Assembly (NCBI GenBank): GCA_032716605.1
Contig: CM064551.1
Coordinates: 47,986,674 to 48,050,673, forward strand
DNA length: 64,000 nt
Reading direction: 5' to 3'
From: Paralithodes platypus
Taxonomy: Eukaryota > Arthropoda > Malacostraca > Decapoda > Lithodidae
Below the pieces are notes generated by a model. That model saw nothing but the letters and a program-made list of their open reading frames with translations. It ran no database searches and was not told the DNA's origin. Below are positions 21,495-31,870 of this stretch, piece after piece. Both the position numbers and the translations under genes were made by a program. Numbering within the stretch: the stretch's first letter is position 1; each line of letters starts with the position of its first letter.

Positions 21495-22238
21495 CAGTAA
21501 ACCCCCGCTAACTCGGACTCTTTTTAGTCGGAAACCCGCACTTCTCGGAATGGCATCGGCCTCTCGGAAATGTCCCTGTATATCTCGGATATTTCCGAGT
21601 TGGACGGGATTTGTGTCCGGTTTACAATGTTCTCTCACTCGGCTTTAACCCTTCCTACCCGGGCTACCTTAGGTAAGGACAGCTCGGCAGAAGGGCCGCT
21701 ACCTGGCCGTCCTTACCTAAGACGGCAGCTTAATAGCCTAATTAAGCTTGGTCTGAACGCCGTGCGTACGACGTATGTCAACAAACTCAAGCGTTGCGTC
21801 ACCGCACCTCCGACAACAAGAAGGAGAAGACTCTACAATGTTATTTTTCTGACGTCAGACGAAATTAGTGTCTGAAAAGCCCCCATATTGGCAACATCTC
21901 TGCAATATTTGCTCCACTGAAATCGTCATCACAACTGAACCAGTTGACTTACAGAGCTCTACTCAACGCCAAAATACAGATTGAAAACCGCACTACGATT
22001 ATAGATGAGTGGGAAAGTTCTAGCAGTGAAAATAAACATAAATACGGTAGCCTAGGCCTAGACGTTTTTCAGCCATTTCGCCAGGGTACGGGCGACCGTC
22101 CTTAGGTAAGACAGGCCGGGTAGGAAGGGTTAAGTGATTTTAGGATGAATTGAAACCTGTGCCTTTTAATAATTGTGTTAATATTAATTTCTATGTACTG
22201 TACTGTCCCTGAAAACATAATAAGGTTAGTATTTGTCA
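21495..22238. mobile_element. pogo-like terminus, interrupted by a piggyBac MITE
   Basis: It starts at TA (21493-21494) with CAGTAAACCCCCGCTAACTC followed by repeated TCGGA motifs, characteristic of pogo/Tigger ends. It is interrupted at 21646 by a MITE and then at 22239 by another piggyBac end. The opposite terminus was not found. Confidence 0.5.
21646..22133. mobile_element. piggyBac-type MITE (family 3)
   Basis: The element is 488 bp with TTAA at both ends (21646-21649, 22130-22133). Its terminal repeats are TTAACCCTTCCTACCCGGG on the left and TTAACCCTTCCTACCCGGC as the reverse complement of the right. An inner motif, CTTAGGTAAG, also occurs near both ends. There is no transposase frame. 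A closely similar copy in the same orientation is at 47304-47790. Confidence 0.9.
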
Positions 22239-22530
22239 TTAACCCCTCAGACCCGGTTGGGCTCTGAGAAACCCATAAAAAACACACCCCGCGCTACCCG
22301 GTAGGGCTCTGAGGCACCGGCAGCTTGAAAGCCTGTAAGCTTGGTGTACGAGGCGTCCGTCCGACGCATGTAAACAACAGCCGGCTGGACCGACGCCGCG
22401 CATCTCCGACCACAAGAAGGAGAGGAGTCCTTGTTCGTATGTGGCTGTGTGTTATTGTTAAGTAGTGAAAACTAATGATAAGTGGCTGATATTGCCACAA
22501 AGTTCTCTCCACAGAAATCGTCATCACAAG
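22239..22530. mobile_element. Left end of another piggyBac element
   Basis: It begins TTAACCCCTCAGACCCGG and carries two subterminal copies of ACCCGGTxGGGCTCTGAG (about 22253 and 22299). The same two-copy layout occurs at the left end of the 31918 piggyBac. Inner sequence (ACAAGAAGGAGA, GAAATCGTCATCACAA) resembles family 3 MITEs. LINE C interrupts it at about 22531; the right end was not found. Confidence 0.65.
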
Positions 22531-22532
22531 GA

Positions 22533-23380
22533 GGTGGATTCAAATATGCTGTGCAACTACACTAATATAGATGGAATAAACAGTAAAAAGGTAGAGTTAG
22601 ATGATATATTAAGAAAAGATCAACCACAGATAGTCTGTTTGACGGAGACAAAGCTGAACCAGGACTTTGACAGCAACATAGTGTTTAGTGAAGGATATAA
22701 TATATGGAGATATGATAGGAAGGGTAAAAGGGGAGGTGGAGTGGCAGTATTAGTTAAGAACCCTATGACAGCAAAGCACGTGGAGTTATATAATGACAAG
22801 GCAGAAATAATGGCAGTTGAACTCAATGATATAGAAGGAAAAAAGCTAGACATAGCAGTAGCTTACATGCCACCAAAGACCAGAGCATGGAGGGAGTTGG
22901 AGTTTGAGGAGATGGTAGAGGATATGATTCAGTCGTTGAGAAGATTGCTTTTAAGGAAGAATCGATTGATCTTGGTAGGAGATTTCAACTGTAGTGAGGT
23001 TGATTGGGAATCGGGAGATGCAGGGCCAAATCAGAGATCTTGGGGAAGTCGGCTAGTGGAGTTGGTTACGGAAAATGTACTTGCACAATATGTGAAGGAA
23101 AATACAAGAATGAGGGGTAATAACGAACCTTCTAAACTCGATCTGATTTTTACAAAAGATCCTCACGAAATTAGTGATATAAACTATCTATGTCCTGTAG
23201 GTAAAAGTGATCACCTATTACTAAAATGGAAGTTGACCTCGAGTAATGCCAATAGATTAGACAATAGCTACATAAATGACAGATTAAATTATAGTAAAGC
23301 TGATTATGTATCCTTGAAAAGATATTTAGAGGGAGTAGATTGGGATCTTATTTTTAAGGAACAGGACGTACAAGGTAAAT
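22533..23380 (+). pseudogene. LINE C, endonuclease part (left of the DIRS)
   Basis: The open frame has YTNIDGINSKKVELDD, IVCLTETKLNQDF (catalytic Glu), RLILVGDFNCSEVDWES (GDFN) and PVGKSDHLLLKW (SDH). It continues into the linker (RLNYSKADYVSLKR) and is cut at 23380 by the DIRS. The right half starts at 39088 with KYSRFLEIYR in the same frame. The LINE is 5' truncated, because an ATG upstream at 22465 lies outside it. The endonuclease itself looks intact. The closest relative here is the LINE at 51710-55850. Confidence 0.8.
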
Positions 23381-23423
23381 TACGGTTTTGACAACCCGTA
23401 AGGGAAGGAAGGAAAAACTACTA

Positions 23424-23715
23424 TTTATTGGTGGCTCCTTACGTCAATGACGTAAGAGCCTATGGTAATATGGCCTCGTTCCGGGCTCCTCTGAGCCCGG
23501 GTTAATCCTGATCACTACGGTCGAGAACCAATATCTTCTTAGGGGGTACCCCTTAATCATTCCTAAGGTACGTCATTGAGACGGAGCCACTGAAAAGTGA
23601 AAAATAAAAGAAAAAGGGATAGTACAGTTCAAACGCCGCACCACTTGCGCATTCAGATCTTCCTCTGTTCCCATGAGCATGCCTTGAAATCCCAGTTGGC
23701 CTTGAACTGGCCTCT
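23424..23715. repeat. DIRS left inverted terminal repeat
   Basis: The 292-bp repeat is the near-perfect reverse complement of 38795-39086. It begins TTTATTGGTGGCTCC and contains TTACGTCAATGACGTAA, a near-palindrome of bZIP-type sites, 15 bp inside the start. An outer extension (23381-23423) is unique to this end. Confidence 0.92.
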
Positions 23716-23785
23716 AAAGTATATACCAAATTGAGCATGTGAATGGGAAGGGGATGGAGGGAGGGCAATTTCGTCATTGACTTCA

Positions 23786-23883
23786 GGAGCCACCAATAAA
23801 TAGTAGTTTTTCCTTCCTTCCCTTACGGGTTGTCAAAACCGTAATTTATTGGTGGCTCCTTACGTCAATGACGTAAGAGCCTA
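23786..23883. repeat. DIRS internal complementary region
   Basis: 23786-23843 is a perfect 58-bp reverse complement of the left extremity (23381-23438). 23849-23883 is a perfect reverse complement of the right extremity (about 39048-39082). Between them lies ATTTA, the complement of the TAAAT junction core. The region is thus an antisense copy of the joined ends of the circular form, as in DIRS1, where it serves as a template to complete the ends. Confidence 0.92.
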
Positions 23884-24362
23884 GCATATCACGACCGGTG
23901 GAGGGACCTTCAGATGCTCTTTAGCTATAAAACAAATTAAAAGGAAGACTGAAAACTAATATATGAACTGTGACATGTATTTACTTATAAAAGGTATAAT
24001 AGTAAGAAAAGATATACAGTATAAGGCGGGTACCATTAAAACAAGCCTTATTTCATAGAAACAGAACTATTGAGATGTGAATACATACTGGTAATCTATC
24101 TCATCAATTTAGCGTAAAATCTAATATAATGTTAAACTTTGTAGTTGCAATAAACATAGGTATTGCTATGTAATAGATATCATGTGGTCATAACATTCTT
24201 GTTATATGTTTCAGATTGTGTGACCTGCCTTTTCGTCATGGGACTTCAACACGCCCCCCTCTTTTCTTTCCATTTATAGTGACTGGCAGGGCACACTCTC
24301 TCTTATGCTGTTGGACTGGTAATAAAAGTGCTGAATCAGATACAACAGACTACTTAATGCCC

Positions 24363-25385
24363 TCAAGGGGTATGTTCTTGCCTTAAAGCTATGCATGGTA
24401 AATTGGGTCTCTCCAGGTGTACTGACAAATATCTGGATAGGAAAGTATTGCTCGAGGACCAGAGCCCCGTTTGAGAGATATCTTCTACTGAAAAGTTGTT
24501 GAGGAACCTGATGGTAGTGGCCCACTTGCGGACGTCGTGAGCTTTGGCAATCACCTGGGGATCTGCTTCCTTAATTACATCTACTATTGTGGATGCTAAG
24601 ACTTTTTTCCCCAACCTTGTTGAGCCATCTGGAGAAACCCATAAATGTTCCTTATTTCTAGGAATAACAGACTTAAAGTAGGTATATAATGCTTTCACAG
24701 GACATAGTGCATGGTGTATCTTTCCTCTTTTCAAGGCAGGAATGGAGAAAGGTGTAAAGATATGTTCCTGGTGCTCGTTTTTTGCAATAAAATCTGGTGC
24801 AGGTGCAATATGTACAGAGTTGTTATTAGGGGCAAACCGTAGACAGTTTGGGGACCTTGCCATGGCCGCTAATTCTGAGACCCTATGGCCAGTCGCTAGG
24901 GCCATCAGAAATACACACTTCTTAAGTTTCTTCTCTATGTTTGGTTTCACCGAGTAGGGCCTAGACTGTAATAATGTTAGGACCCTCGAGATTGACCATT
25001 GAGGAAGTAGTTGACGATTTGGGGCTCTGAGTTTGAAGCAAGCTCTCATAAACCCTTGTTCGTCTTTCTGGGGTAAGGATAGACCGGTAAGGGTGAGGAA
25101 GGGTTCCTTCACTGCCGACAGGTGGTTTCTAAGTGTGTTCACTGCTAGATTCTTAGTTTCAAACAAGTAATTTAGGTATTTCAATAACAAGGAAGCTGAT
25201 GGGTTCTTCTGGTTAGTATCTACAATCCACGTTGTAAATTGTTTCCAGTGAGAGCTGTATTGTCTCAGGGTGGAAGCTGTGTACTGATTTTGAGCTTGTC
25301 CGTGACTTCCTCGTCGTAGGACGGGAGCCACTTGGATTTGAGAATGTCCACATAGCAAAATTGAGCGAGGTCTGCAGGTTCCCAA
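24363..25385 (-). CDS. DIRS tyrosine recombinase
   Basis: A 340-residue protein of the phage-integrase family that would recombine the circular DIRS DNA into the genome. An N-terminal SAM-like core-binding region begins near TASTLRQYSSHWKQFTTW (residues 36-53). The catalytic domain keeps Arg168 (GHRVSEL), His283-x-x-Arg286 (AHDVRKW), Trp309 (GLWSSSN) and the Tyr319 nucleophile (FLSRYLS). The gene overlaps the RT frame by 173 nt in another frame, a usual DIRS arrangement. The first Met lies in the overlap, and the true start may be further in. I see no break. The intact catalytic set suggests recent activity. Confidence 0.88.
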   Translation of the reverse strand: MGTCRPRSILLCGHSQIQVAPVLRRGSHGQAQNQYTASTLRQYSSHWKQFTTWIVDTNQKNPSASLLLKYLNYLFETKNLAVNTLRNHLSAVKEPFLTLTGLSLPQKDEQGFMRACFKLRAPNRQLLPQWSISRVLTLLQSRPYSVKPNIEKKLKKCVFLMALATGHRVSELAAMARSPNCLRFAPNNNSVHIAPAPDFIAKNEHQEHIFTPFSIPALKRGKIHHALCPVKALYTYFKSVIPRNKEHLWVSPDGSTRLGKKVLASTIVDVIKEADPQVIAKAHDVRKWATTIRFLNNFSVEDISQTGLWSSSNTFLSRYLSVHLERPNLPCIALRQEHTP

Positions 25386-27096
25386 TTTCTTCCAAGTGGA
25401 AATCTGTTAGGGGGTTGTTGCACCATTGAGTAAGTTGAGTGTACCACGCTTGAGTAGGCCACATTGGAGCGACCAGGGTTACTTGTCCCTGGAACGATCT
25501 GAGGTGGTGAATGACTTTGCACATTAGTGAGGTGTCTGGGGGTGGGAAGAGGTAAATCGATGTCCATCTGTTCCAGTCTACTGTGAAGGCATCCGGGCCT
25601 CCCTCCCGTGTCTTGAGATCCCGAGAAATGTGAGCCTGGAGCTTCGTTGATTGAAGAGATGCGAACAGATCGATTTGTGGTGAAAATGGTAGCACTAATT
25701 GGTTGAACGTTTCTTGTTTGAGGGCCCATTCCACTGAAGTGCTCTTTCCCCTGGATAGAGCGTCGGCCCATAGATTGGAGACCCCTGGTAGGTATGTTGC
25801 GTGGGTTACTATGGAGTATTTCTGGGCTAGAAAGAATATCTTTTCTGAGAGATCTTGAAGGGTCCTGGACCGGGTGGAGCCTTGTTTCTTTAAGCAAGTT
25901 ACGGAAGCCGTGTTGTCCATCCGGAACGCTATTGATCTGGAGGTCAATGACGTCGCATGGTCCCTGAGAAAGAATAGAGGAACTGCTAGCTCTTTGGCAT
26001 TGATGTGATACTGACTTAGTGTGGTCCATTTCCCGTGGTTCTGATGGCCTTCCGTTGACTGGTAGCCCCATCCTATCAGGCTCGAGGCATCTGTGTCTAT
26101 CCATAAGGTGGGAGGTGGATCTGACCAGTGTGTCACCGATTCCTGTATTTGAGATCTTGTCCAAAAAGCCAGGAGATGTAGGATCCTCTTTGGGATGGCG
26201 AGCGGGTAATTGTGAGGTGTTAGAGGGAAGGCTTTGTTGCCTAGCCAGATTAGTCTCTTCAGTCTGAGGCGGCCTAGGGGTACTGTCATTTGTACCCAAT
26301 TTAGTGAGCCCATCAAAGATTCCCAAAGTTTCCTGGTGATATTCTTCGCATGTAATACTCTGAACAGTTTTAATTGTAGACGTTTGGCATTGGCTGGGCT
26401 TTGCTTTATCGTTTGGAGTTGTCTGTCCCAGATTAAGCCTACCCATTCCGCTGATTGTGAGGGAGTGAGCATTGACTTCTCCAGGTTCACTCTGAAGCCC
26501 AGCTTTGTAACATGTTGTACTACTTTCAAGGTTTGTTCTTGGCATTGGAGAGGTGTGGACCCGAGAATCAACCAGTCGTCTAGGTAGAACAGGATCTTTA
26601 CTCCATTTTCGAGTAGTGGGAGGAGAGCTTGTTTGACTATCTTGGTGAAAATTCTGGGGGCTATGTTAAGACCGAAGGGCATTCTGGTGAACATTACCGC
26701 TTTGTCTCTGAATGGGATAGCTAGGAACTTTTGGTATCTTTTTGCTATTGGAATGTGCCAGTAGGTGTCTTTTAGGTCCAGGGTAATTATCCAGGCCTTT
26801 GGTTGTAGTACTAGCCTTACTTGGGAGATAGTTAGCATTCTGAATTTTGTATTGTGAATTGACTTGTTGAGAAGGGACATGTCTATCACGGGTCTTAGTT
26901 GGCGGCTGTCTCTTTTTGGGACGAGGAACATGCGTGACAGAAAAACTGGTGTGCCCTCTGGAGGGTGAGTGAGAACTTTGTCTGTTAACATTTGGTTTAT
27001 CACTGTTACCAATTCTGGAGATAGCTGTATCTTGTTGGGCTGAGCTCTGAGGCGGGGTCTTGCCAGCCATTTCCATGTGAGGCCCTTCTTTACCAC
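25213..27096 (-). CDS. DIRS reverse transcriptase/RNase H
   Basis: A 627-residue polymerase copying the DIRS RNA. RT blocks are FLSRMFLVPKRDS (about 52-64), IITLDLKDTYWHIPI (motif A, Asp107), MPFGLNIAPRIFTKI and ILFYLDDWLILG (active-site Asp173 and Asp174). RNase H follows with LWIDTDASSLIGWGYQ, NAKELAVPLFFL, FRMDNTASV and LWADALSRG, and all its acidic residues are visible. The same frame is open upstream of the first Met (for example FQHWPQRSWAKRV), so translation may begin earlier or by frameshift from gag, which it closely follows. No internal stop. A neighbouring degenerate DIRS carries a dead relative. Confidence 0.88.
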   Translation of the reverse strand: MVKKGLTWKWLARPRLRAQPNKIQLSPELVTVINQMLTDKVLTHPPEGTPVFLSRMFLVPKRDSRQLRPVIDMSLLNKSIHNTKFRMLTISQVRLVLQPKAWIITLDLKDTYWHIPIAKRYQKFLAIPFRDKAVMFTRMPFGLNIAPRIFTKIVKQALLPLLENGVKILFYLDDWLILGSTPLQCQEQTLKVVQHVTKLGFRVNLEKSMLTPSQSAEWVGLIWDRQLQTIKQSPANAKRLQLKLFRVLHAKNITRKLWESLMGSLNWVQMTVPLGRLRLKRLIWLGNKAFPLTPHNYPLAIPKRILHLLAFWTRSQIQESVTHWSDPPPTLWIDTDASSLIGWGYQSTEGHQNHGKWTTLSQYHINAKELAVPLFFLRDHATSLTSRSIAFRMDNTASVTCLKKQGSTRSRTLQDLSEKIFFLAQKYSIVTHATYLPGVSNLWADALSRGKSTSVEWALKQETFNQLVLPFSPQIDLFASLQSTKLQAHISRDLKTREGGPDAFTVDWNRWTSIYLFPPPDTSLMCKVIHHLRSFQGQVTLVAPMWPTQAWYTQLTQWCNNPLTDFHLEEIGNLQTSLNFAMWTFSNPSGSRPTTRKSRTSSKSVHSFHPETIQLSLETIYNVDCRY

Positions 27097-27194
27097 TCTC
27101 TTTGCCCAGGATCTTTGAGGCCAATGCTGAAAATTTTCCCTTAATTGGCCTGTCGAATGCAGGGCCAGTTCTTGGTTGATGGCCTCTTGGAAAG

Positions 27195-28511
27195 TCAGTT
27201 TTTTGGATCCTGGGTCGTTTGGTGAGAGTTGGTGGATTGGTGGTGACCTTGTGGTTTCTGGTGGTTGGGAGCATGGCGTCCTGCTTGATGAGTCTGACGT
27301 CCTGTATGTTGAGGTCTTTGTTGTGACCCGTAGTTTTGTTGTTTCGGTGGAGGTCGTGTGTAGGGTGATGGTTGGGTCCTTGGTGAGCCTCGACCTCTGG
27401 CCTGGTAGTGTCCTCTGTGCCCTCTGTTGCTTGATGAGTTACTCCTGTGCGTCTGAAATGTATGAGGGGTATATTGTCGAGGGGGGAACTGGCCCCTCCC
27501 TTTTCCCCGGTGAGGGTGAGAGTGAGGGTGGAACCTACTAGGGTGGCCTTGCCTATATGCTTGAGACTGTCTTGACGTTGCTATCTCCGGTCGTAGTAGT
27601 AGGGAGTGGACTTCGTTCCATGTTGTTTGGGGCATTAATCTGCTGGTGAATAGGGGTGAGAGGAGGACTCGAGCGGCGATATCTTTTGGCATTTTCCTGG
27701 ACAAGTGGATGCGTATATCTTGTCTTGCTCTGGCTGCTTCATAAATAGCAGCCTTGACATCACCCGTGGTCATTAGAGAGTTGACAAGAGATGCTCTCCT
27801 GATGAGATGGAGAGCTGTTCTGGATTTTTGTTCAGCGATGGAATCTGCCACCTGTCTCATGGAATTAGAGAGCTTCTGCCATGTGATGAAGCTTGATAGC
27901 AGTCTGTGGGCTTTTTGGTGTAGTCTAAAATCCTTGTCGATCAGCGTCGGAGTAGGTGTAGAGATCATGGGGTTATTGGATGGCTTGCATACTATCTTTG
28001 GGGCTCTGAGGTATTCCCAGAACCCCTGGGGAATAGAGTCAGAGTTGTGCACATACATTGTGGCAAACTGGTGATCATCTTGTGGGATTCTTTGGGGTGT
28101 AGTATCCATACTGGAAAGAGCAAATTTTTCTGCCCCAGATACCCATTCAGACCATGGGCCATAGCCTAAGGATGAAACCTCCAGCATGGGAATTTTACTT
28201 TCGGAAATTTTTGTGGAGCATTGTATGTCTGTTGCGAGAGTGGATAGAGATTTAATGGCATTATGCCCGTCGGCTTTATTCAAATCCGACCATGGTTTGA
28301 AGCGTTTTCCCGAGGGGACTGCGGATGTCTGTGTGAACGTAAAGTACCTAGCGTCTGACATAGACGGGAAAGGTTTTATGATTACGTCCAGTACTTGGTC
28401 CTGTGCGTCTTTTGCCCGGAGGTGTCGCAGTTCGTCCATTTCGATTACCCAGTCATTTGGGACTGGTATCAGTTCTGGATGGCCTGTGTCCGCATCTTCA
28501 GGTGTTTCCAC
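27195..28511 (-). CDS. DIRS gag-like protein, C-terminal frame
   Basis: A 438-residue frame starting METPEDADTGHPELIP. The middle is helical (QKAHRLLSSFITWQKLSNS, then ARARQDIRIHLSRKM). The C-terminal 130 residues are rich in His, Arg, Gly, Gln and Pro (HPHSHPHRGKGRGQF), a basic tail that could bind nucleic acid. It overlaps the preceding frame by 14 nt. Position and composition mark it as the second part of gag. No enzyme motif is seen. I infer that it packages the element RNA. Confidence 0.65.
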   Translation of the reverse strand: METPEDADTGHPELIPVPNDWVIEMDELRHLRAKDAQDQVLDVIIKPFPSMSDARYFTFTQTSAVPSGKRFKPWSDLNKADGHNAIKSLSTLATDIQCSTKISESKIPMLEVSSLGYGPWSEWVSGAEKFALSSMDTTPQRIPQDDHQFATMYVHNSDSIPQGFWEYLRAPKIVCKPSNNPMISTPTPTLIDKDFRLHQKAHRLLSSFITWQKLSNSMRQVADSIAEQKSRTALHLIRRASLVNSLMTTGDVKAAIYEAARARQDIRIHLSRKMPKDIAARVLLSPLFTSRLMPQTTWNEVHSLLLRPEIATSRQSQAYRQGHPSRFHPHSHPHRGKGRGQFPPRQYTPHTFQTHRSNSSSNRGHRGHYQARGRGSPRTQPSPYTRPPPKQQNYGSQQRPQHTGRQTHQAGRHAPNHQKPQGHHQSTNSHQTTQDPKN

Positions 28512-29910
28512 TGGTATTTGCTTCCAGTGACGGGAGTCCCCAAACAGAAGAGGGAAGGGTTTCTTGGAGATTTCCGGTTCTGTTCAATAGGGGGGGGGGA
28601 CGAATATGGGACAGGAATAGGTTACTGGGAAGGCCAGTGGCTTGAAGACTGGGCTGAGTGGAGGATGACGGAGTGGGTGTTAATTCCTGATCATGCTGTT
28701 TGGGCTGGGCAGGTATCTGAGCTAGTGGGACTGGGTCGGGTGTGGCTGGTTGTAACATGGATGGGGACAGGGCCCTACATTGAAGGTCCTGGATAGCCTT
28801 ATCCATAGAAGCCAATTTCTGATGTAAGTTGTCTGTTAACTCATTGGTCAATGATCTTAAAGTATCTTTCATCTCTCTCCATAAGTCATTACGAGGGCTC
28901 AGTCTTGAGTCTATGTCAGACTGGTGAGGTTCTTCTCCTGAATGGTCTCCCTGATAAGTGCGGGAGTCCTTGTCATTCCAACTTTCGTCAGTGTGGCTGC
29001 TGGAAATGATGTCGTAGCACTCTATTCTGTCGTCGGCCATATCGTAGGGTTCTTGGGTTTCTTCAGGGGGTATTGTATTTTGATCTTCTTCAAATGTACT
29101 GTACCCTACTTGGTCTGGGTCTGTCAGAGTGAAATGTGATTGGGCTGTTGGATGTGAAGGATGGTGGTAAGATAAGTCTCCTGGGGTATGTATTTCCGCT
29201 CTTGTACATATCTTGATTGTATGAGGGGGAGCTGGTTCGGTAGAGGTAGGTATGGGGGTTAGTTCAAATTGTTGATCCATAGAGTCCGCCCACTTGTCTA
29301 GGGATAGTGGGGAGGGGTTGACCTCCTCAGAGCCTGGTTCAGTCTGGATGAATGGTGGTTCTTTGGCATGGGGTTTCCTTGTATGTTTGTGTCTTTTACT
29401 GGGCGACTGGGGGCTGGTTGACCTCTCTCTCTTCTTGCTAGAATGTGACTTTTTCCTGTCGTGTGATGAGGAAGAGCTACGGGATCTAGCTACGGATATC
29501 TCTAAGAATTTTACGTACTCTGGGTTTGCAATTTCTGGGTGTTTCTTCAATGTACCTGAAATATACGATTTTACCGCATGCCACACAGCTTTCAGAATAT
29601 TCTTACATGTGTCGGGGGCTAGTGTAGAAAGTGGGTTATGGAACTTAGCTATGTAATAATTACACCTGTCACAAACTTTAGGGTTCCACCTAGCTTTTGT
29701 CCTATCAATACACATAGCGTGATAGGAGCAGAGATTATGAGCTGTAAGGGATAATGTGGTGCAATCCCTGCTTGAGCATAGGGTTGAGTCCTCGGGAGGG
29801 TCCATTTCATGTACTGTGATACTGTCCATGTAGGCTGGTGAGGGTTCCGGGGAGGAGAACCCTCTGAAGGAGAAATCGTCTTCCAGGATGAGGACTTCTG
29901 TTTGTTGCAC
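28498..29910 (-). CDS. DIRS gag-like protein, N-terminal frame
   Basis: A 470-residue frame starting MQQTEVLILEDDFSF. Residues near 45-85 hold a Cys/His cluster (CSSRDC, NLCSYHAMC, KVCDRCNYY) that could bind zinc. A Ser/Arg/Lys-rich stretch (SRSSSSSHDRKKSHSSKKRE) and a Pro/Glu/Asp-rich middle follow. The frame ends at ANTSGNT just inside the next gag frame. A G run (9-10 bases) lies about 90 nt before its end, so either a mutation or a frameshift site could separate the two gag halves. Confidence 0.6.
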   Translation of the reverse strand: MQQTEVLILEDDFSFRGFSSPEPSPAYMDSITVHEMDPPEDSTLCSSRDCTTLSLTAHNLCSYHAMCIDRTKARWNPKVCDRCNYYIAKFHNPLSTLAPDTCKNILKAVWHAVKSYISGTLKKHPEIANPEYVKFLEISVARSRSSSSSHDRKKSHSSKKRERSTSPQSPSKRHKHTRKPHAKEPPFIQTEPGSEEVNPSPLSLDKWADSMDQQFELTPIPTSTEPAPPHTIKICTRAEIHTPGDLSYHHPSHPTAQSHFTLTDPDQVGYSTFEEDQNTIPPEETQEPYDMADDRIECYDIISSSHTDESWNDKDSRTYQGDHSGEEPHQSDIDSRLSPRNDLWREMKDTLRSLTNELTDNLHQKLASMDKAIQDLQCRALSPSMLQPATPDPVPLAQIPAQPKQHDQELTPTPSSSTQPSLQATGLPSNLFLSHIRPPPLLNRTGNLQETLPSSVWGLPSLEANTSGNT

Positions 29911-30699
29911 CTTAGCTTTCTTCTATGGTTGCATGTAGGCCCTGACGAGAGGGGAGAAAAGAAAACAAAAGGATTCTTTTAGAGAGGGGAGACAATTTGT
30001 GTTTGTTTCCTGAAAAACTAAAATTTTGTATGTAGGCCTATCCCTGTAAATTAATTAAATTATGTAATTAGTGGGAATAATCTTAGCCGGTGGACCAGAA
30101 CAAACGTCTAAAGATTTGACTCGTAGACTCACCTGATATTGCAGGTTTGTTAGGTGTGGGCCGGGGCCCACAGGTGGCTTGGCTAGGGGTGTCAAGGGCT
30201 TGAAGTCTGGGATAATGTACAGGACCTGTTGTGGTATCTCTTGGTATGGAGGGAGTAGGTCTAATTGATGATCAGAGCTCCTCCTCTGTAATGTCGTGTC
30301 TTGCCTGAGCCTGTTGAAATATCACGGAGTCAATGTTGCATAATGAGATAAGCATCGTTCTTATTAGGTTTACTTGGTTTGGGCTAGGATTAGGGTCTAG
30401 CCTTGCATGATTTGCTTTAATTTAATTGGTTATACAGACGTGTTTATCATAAGTTCTCGTATTTGATTTAATTCTGAACGTTTTGTTAAATATTGTTTAA
30501 CATGTTTAAGGTTAATTAGCCTACTATAGTATGGTCTAACCAAGAGTACCCAGTAATAATTTCTATTTGAATCCTGTATTTGGGGCCCTTCTCTTAGGGT
30601 ACCTGGTGTTGTTGGGATAGGCTTAGGACTAGCCTAGTGTTAGAGTACCCGGTTCATAGCTTGATGGTATCCGGCCGGGTGTTGTGGGTTATCAAGACC

Positions 30700-31370
30700 T
30701 ATTCTAGTCTGGTGATATCTGGGTACCAGGGACTGTTGTCATACTCGGTAGTTCCGGTATCGGGTCTTGGTGCTCTGGCTTTATAAATATAAGTCCTAGG
30801 GAAAAACCCGGGAGTCTTGGGTTATATTTATATGGTAGTAATGTCGTTCCCGACCATCCGGGTACCCGGGACTTTAGCCATACTCGGTAGTCCCGGTAGC
30901 CGGGTCTTGGTGTCCTAGTTTCATCGAAATGAGGGCTAGGATAACCAGGGAAAATATGAGTGTATGGTAACATAGTGTTGTCCGCCTGTTTGGGTGGGTC
31001 TCCCTACCCGGCAGTCTTGAAACCCGGGTCTTGGGGACCGGGGTTTGTTGAGATAATGACTCGGGAACCGGGAATTTGGTATTGAATGGTATTCTGGTGT
31101 CTCCCGACTGATCGGGCACTTGGGACTGCCACCCCGCTGGCGGTCCCGGTGTCCGGGCCTTGGTACCCGACCCTTTTGTGATGGGTCTAGGTTACCTGGG
31201 TAATTGGAATGTTATCAAACCGGGAATTTGGTCTTGAATGGTATTCTGGTGTCTCCCGCCTGATCGGGCACTCGGGACTGCCACCCTGCTGGCGGTCCCA
31301 GTGTCCGGGCCTTGGTACCGGACCCTTTTGTGATGGGTTTATGTTACCTGGGTAATTGGAATATTATCAG
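30700..31370. repeat. Diverged tandem array, about 130-150 bp per unit
   Basis: About five units share CCCGGTxxCCGGGTCTTGGT-like and GGGACTxxxGCCAxxCxxG-like blocks. For example, the CATACTCGGTAGT block appears at about 30741 and 30878, and GGGCCTTGGTACC at about 31157 and 31307. The last two units are the most alike. Confidence 0.65.
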
Positions 31371-31630
31371 CATGTCTTACATCAGTTTTTCATTGTAGAG
31401 GGACAAGGTCAACTATGATATTATTATGGGTGCTCATTGGGAGTAGGAGCTCATGATAACTTGGGAAAATAAAGTTATATTATACGAATGTTTAGATGAG
31501 CAGTACCCGCGGGTTAATACAATTTCGATCCATAGTTGACGTAATGCTGGTTTATAGGAAACACTGTCATGTGACAAAAACTTGAAGGTAATAAATATGA
31601 TGAGTGATTCGTGACCGACTAGAGTGGAAA

Positions 31631-31870
31631 CTAAACGAATTAAATTAAAAGAGACTTGAATGTAAATAATGAAAGCACTTTTGTCCCCAATAAACAATTT
31701 CGGTGGCGTGACGGGTAAACCCTGGCCAGGGCACAACCAGAGGTTACTGTCTAAACGAATTAAATTAAAAGAGACTTGAATGTAAATAATGAAAGCACTT
31801 TTGTCCCCAATAAACAATTTCGGTGGCGTGACAAGTAAACCCTGGCCAGGGCACAACCAGAGGTTACTGT
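31631..31870. repeat. 120-bp direct tandem duplication
   Basis: 31631-31750 and 31751-31870 are nearly identical, both starting CTAAACGAATTAAATTAAAA and ending CAGAGGTTACTGT. The few differences include GGG against AAG after GGCGTGAC. Confidence 0.9.

Noticed and set aside
23374..23853. A free-standing foldback MITE with 58-bp arms
   Set aside because: The inner arm continues into the inverse of the right DIRS end, and the pair fits the internal complementary region and left extremity of the DIRS better.
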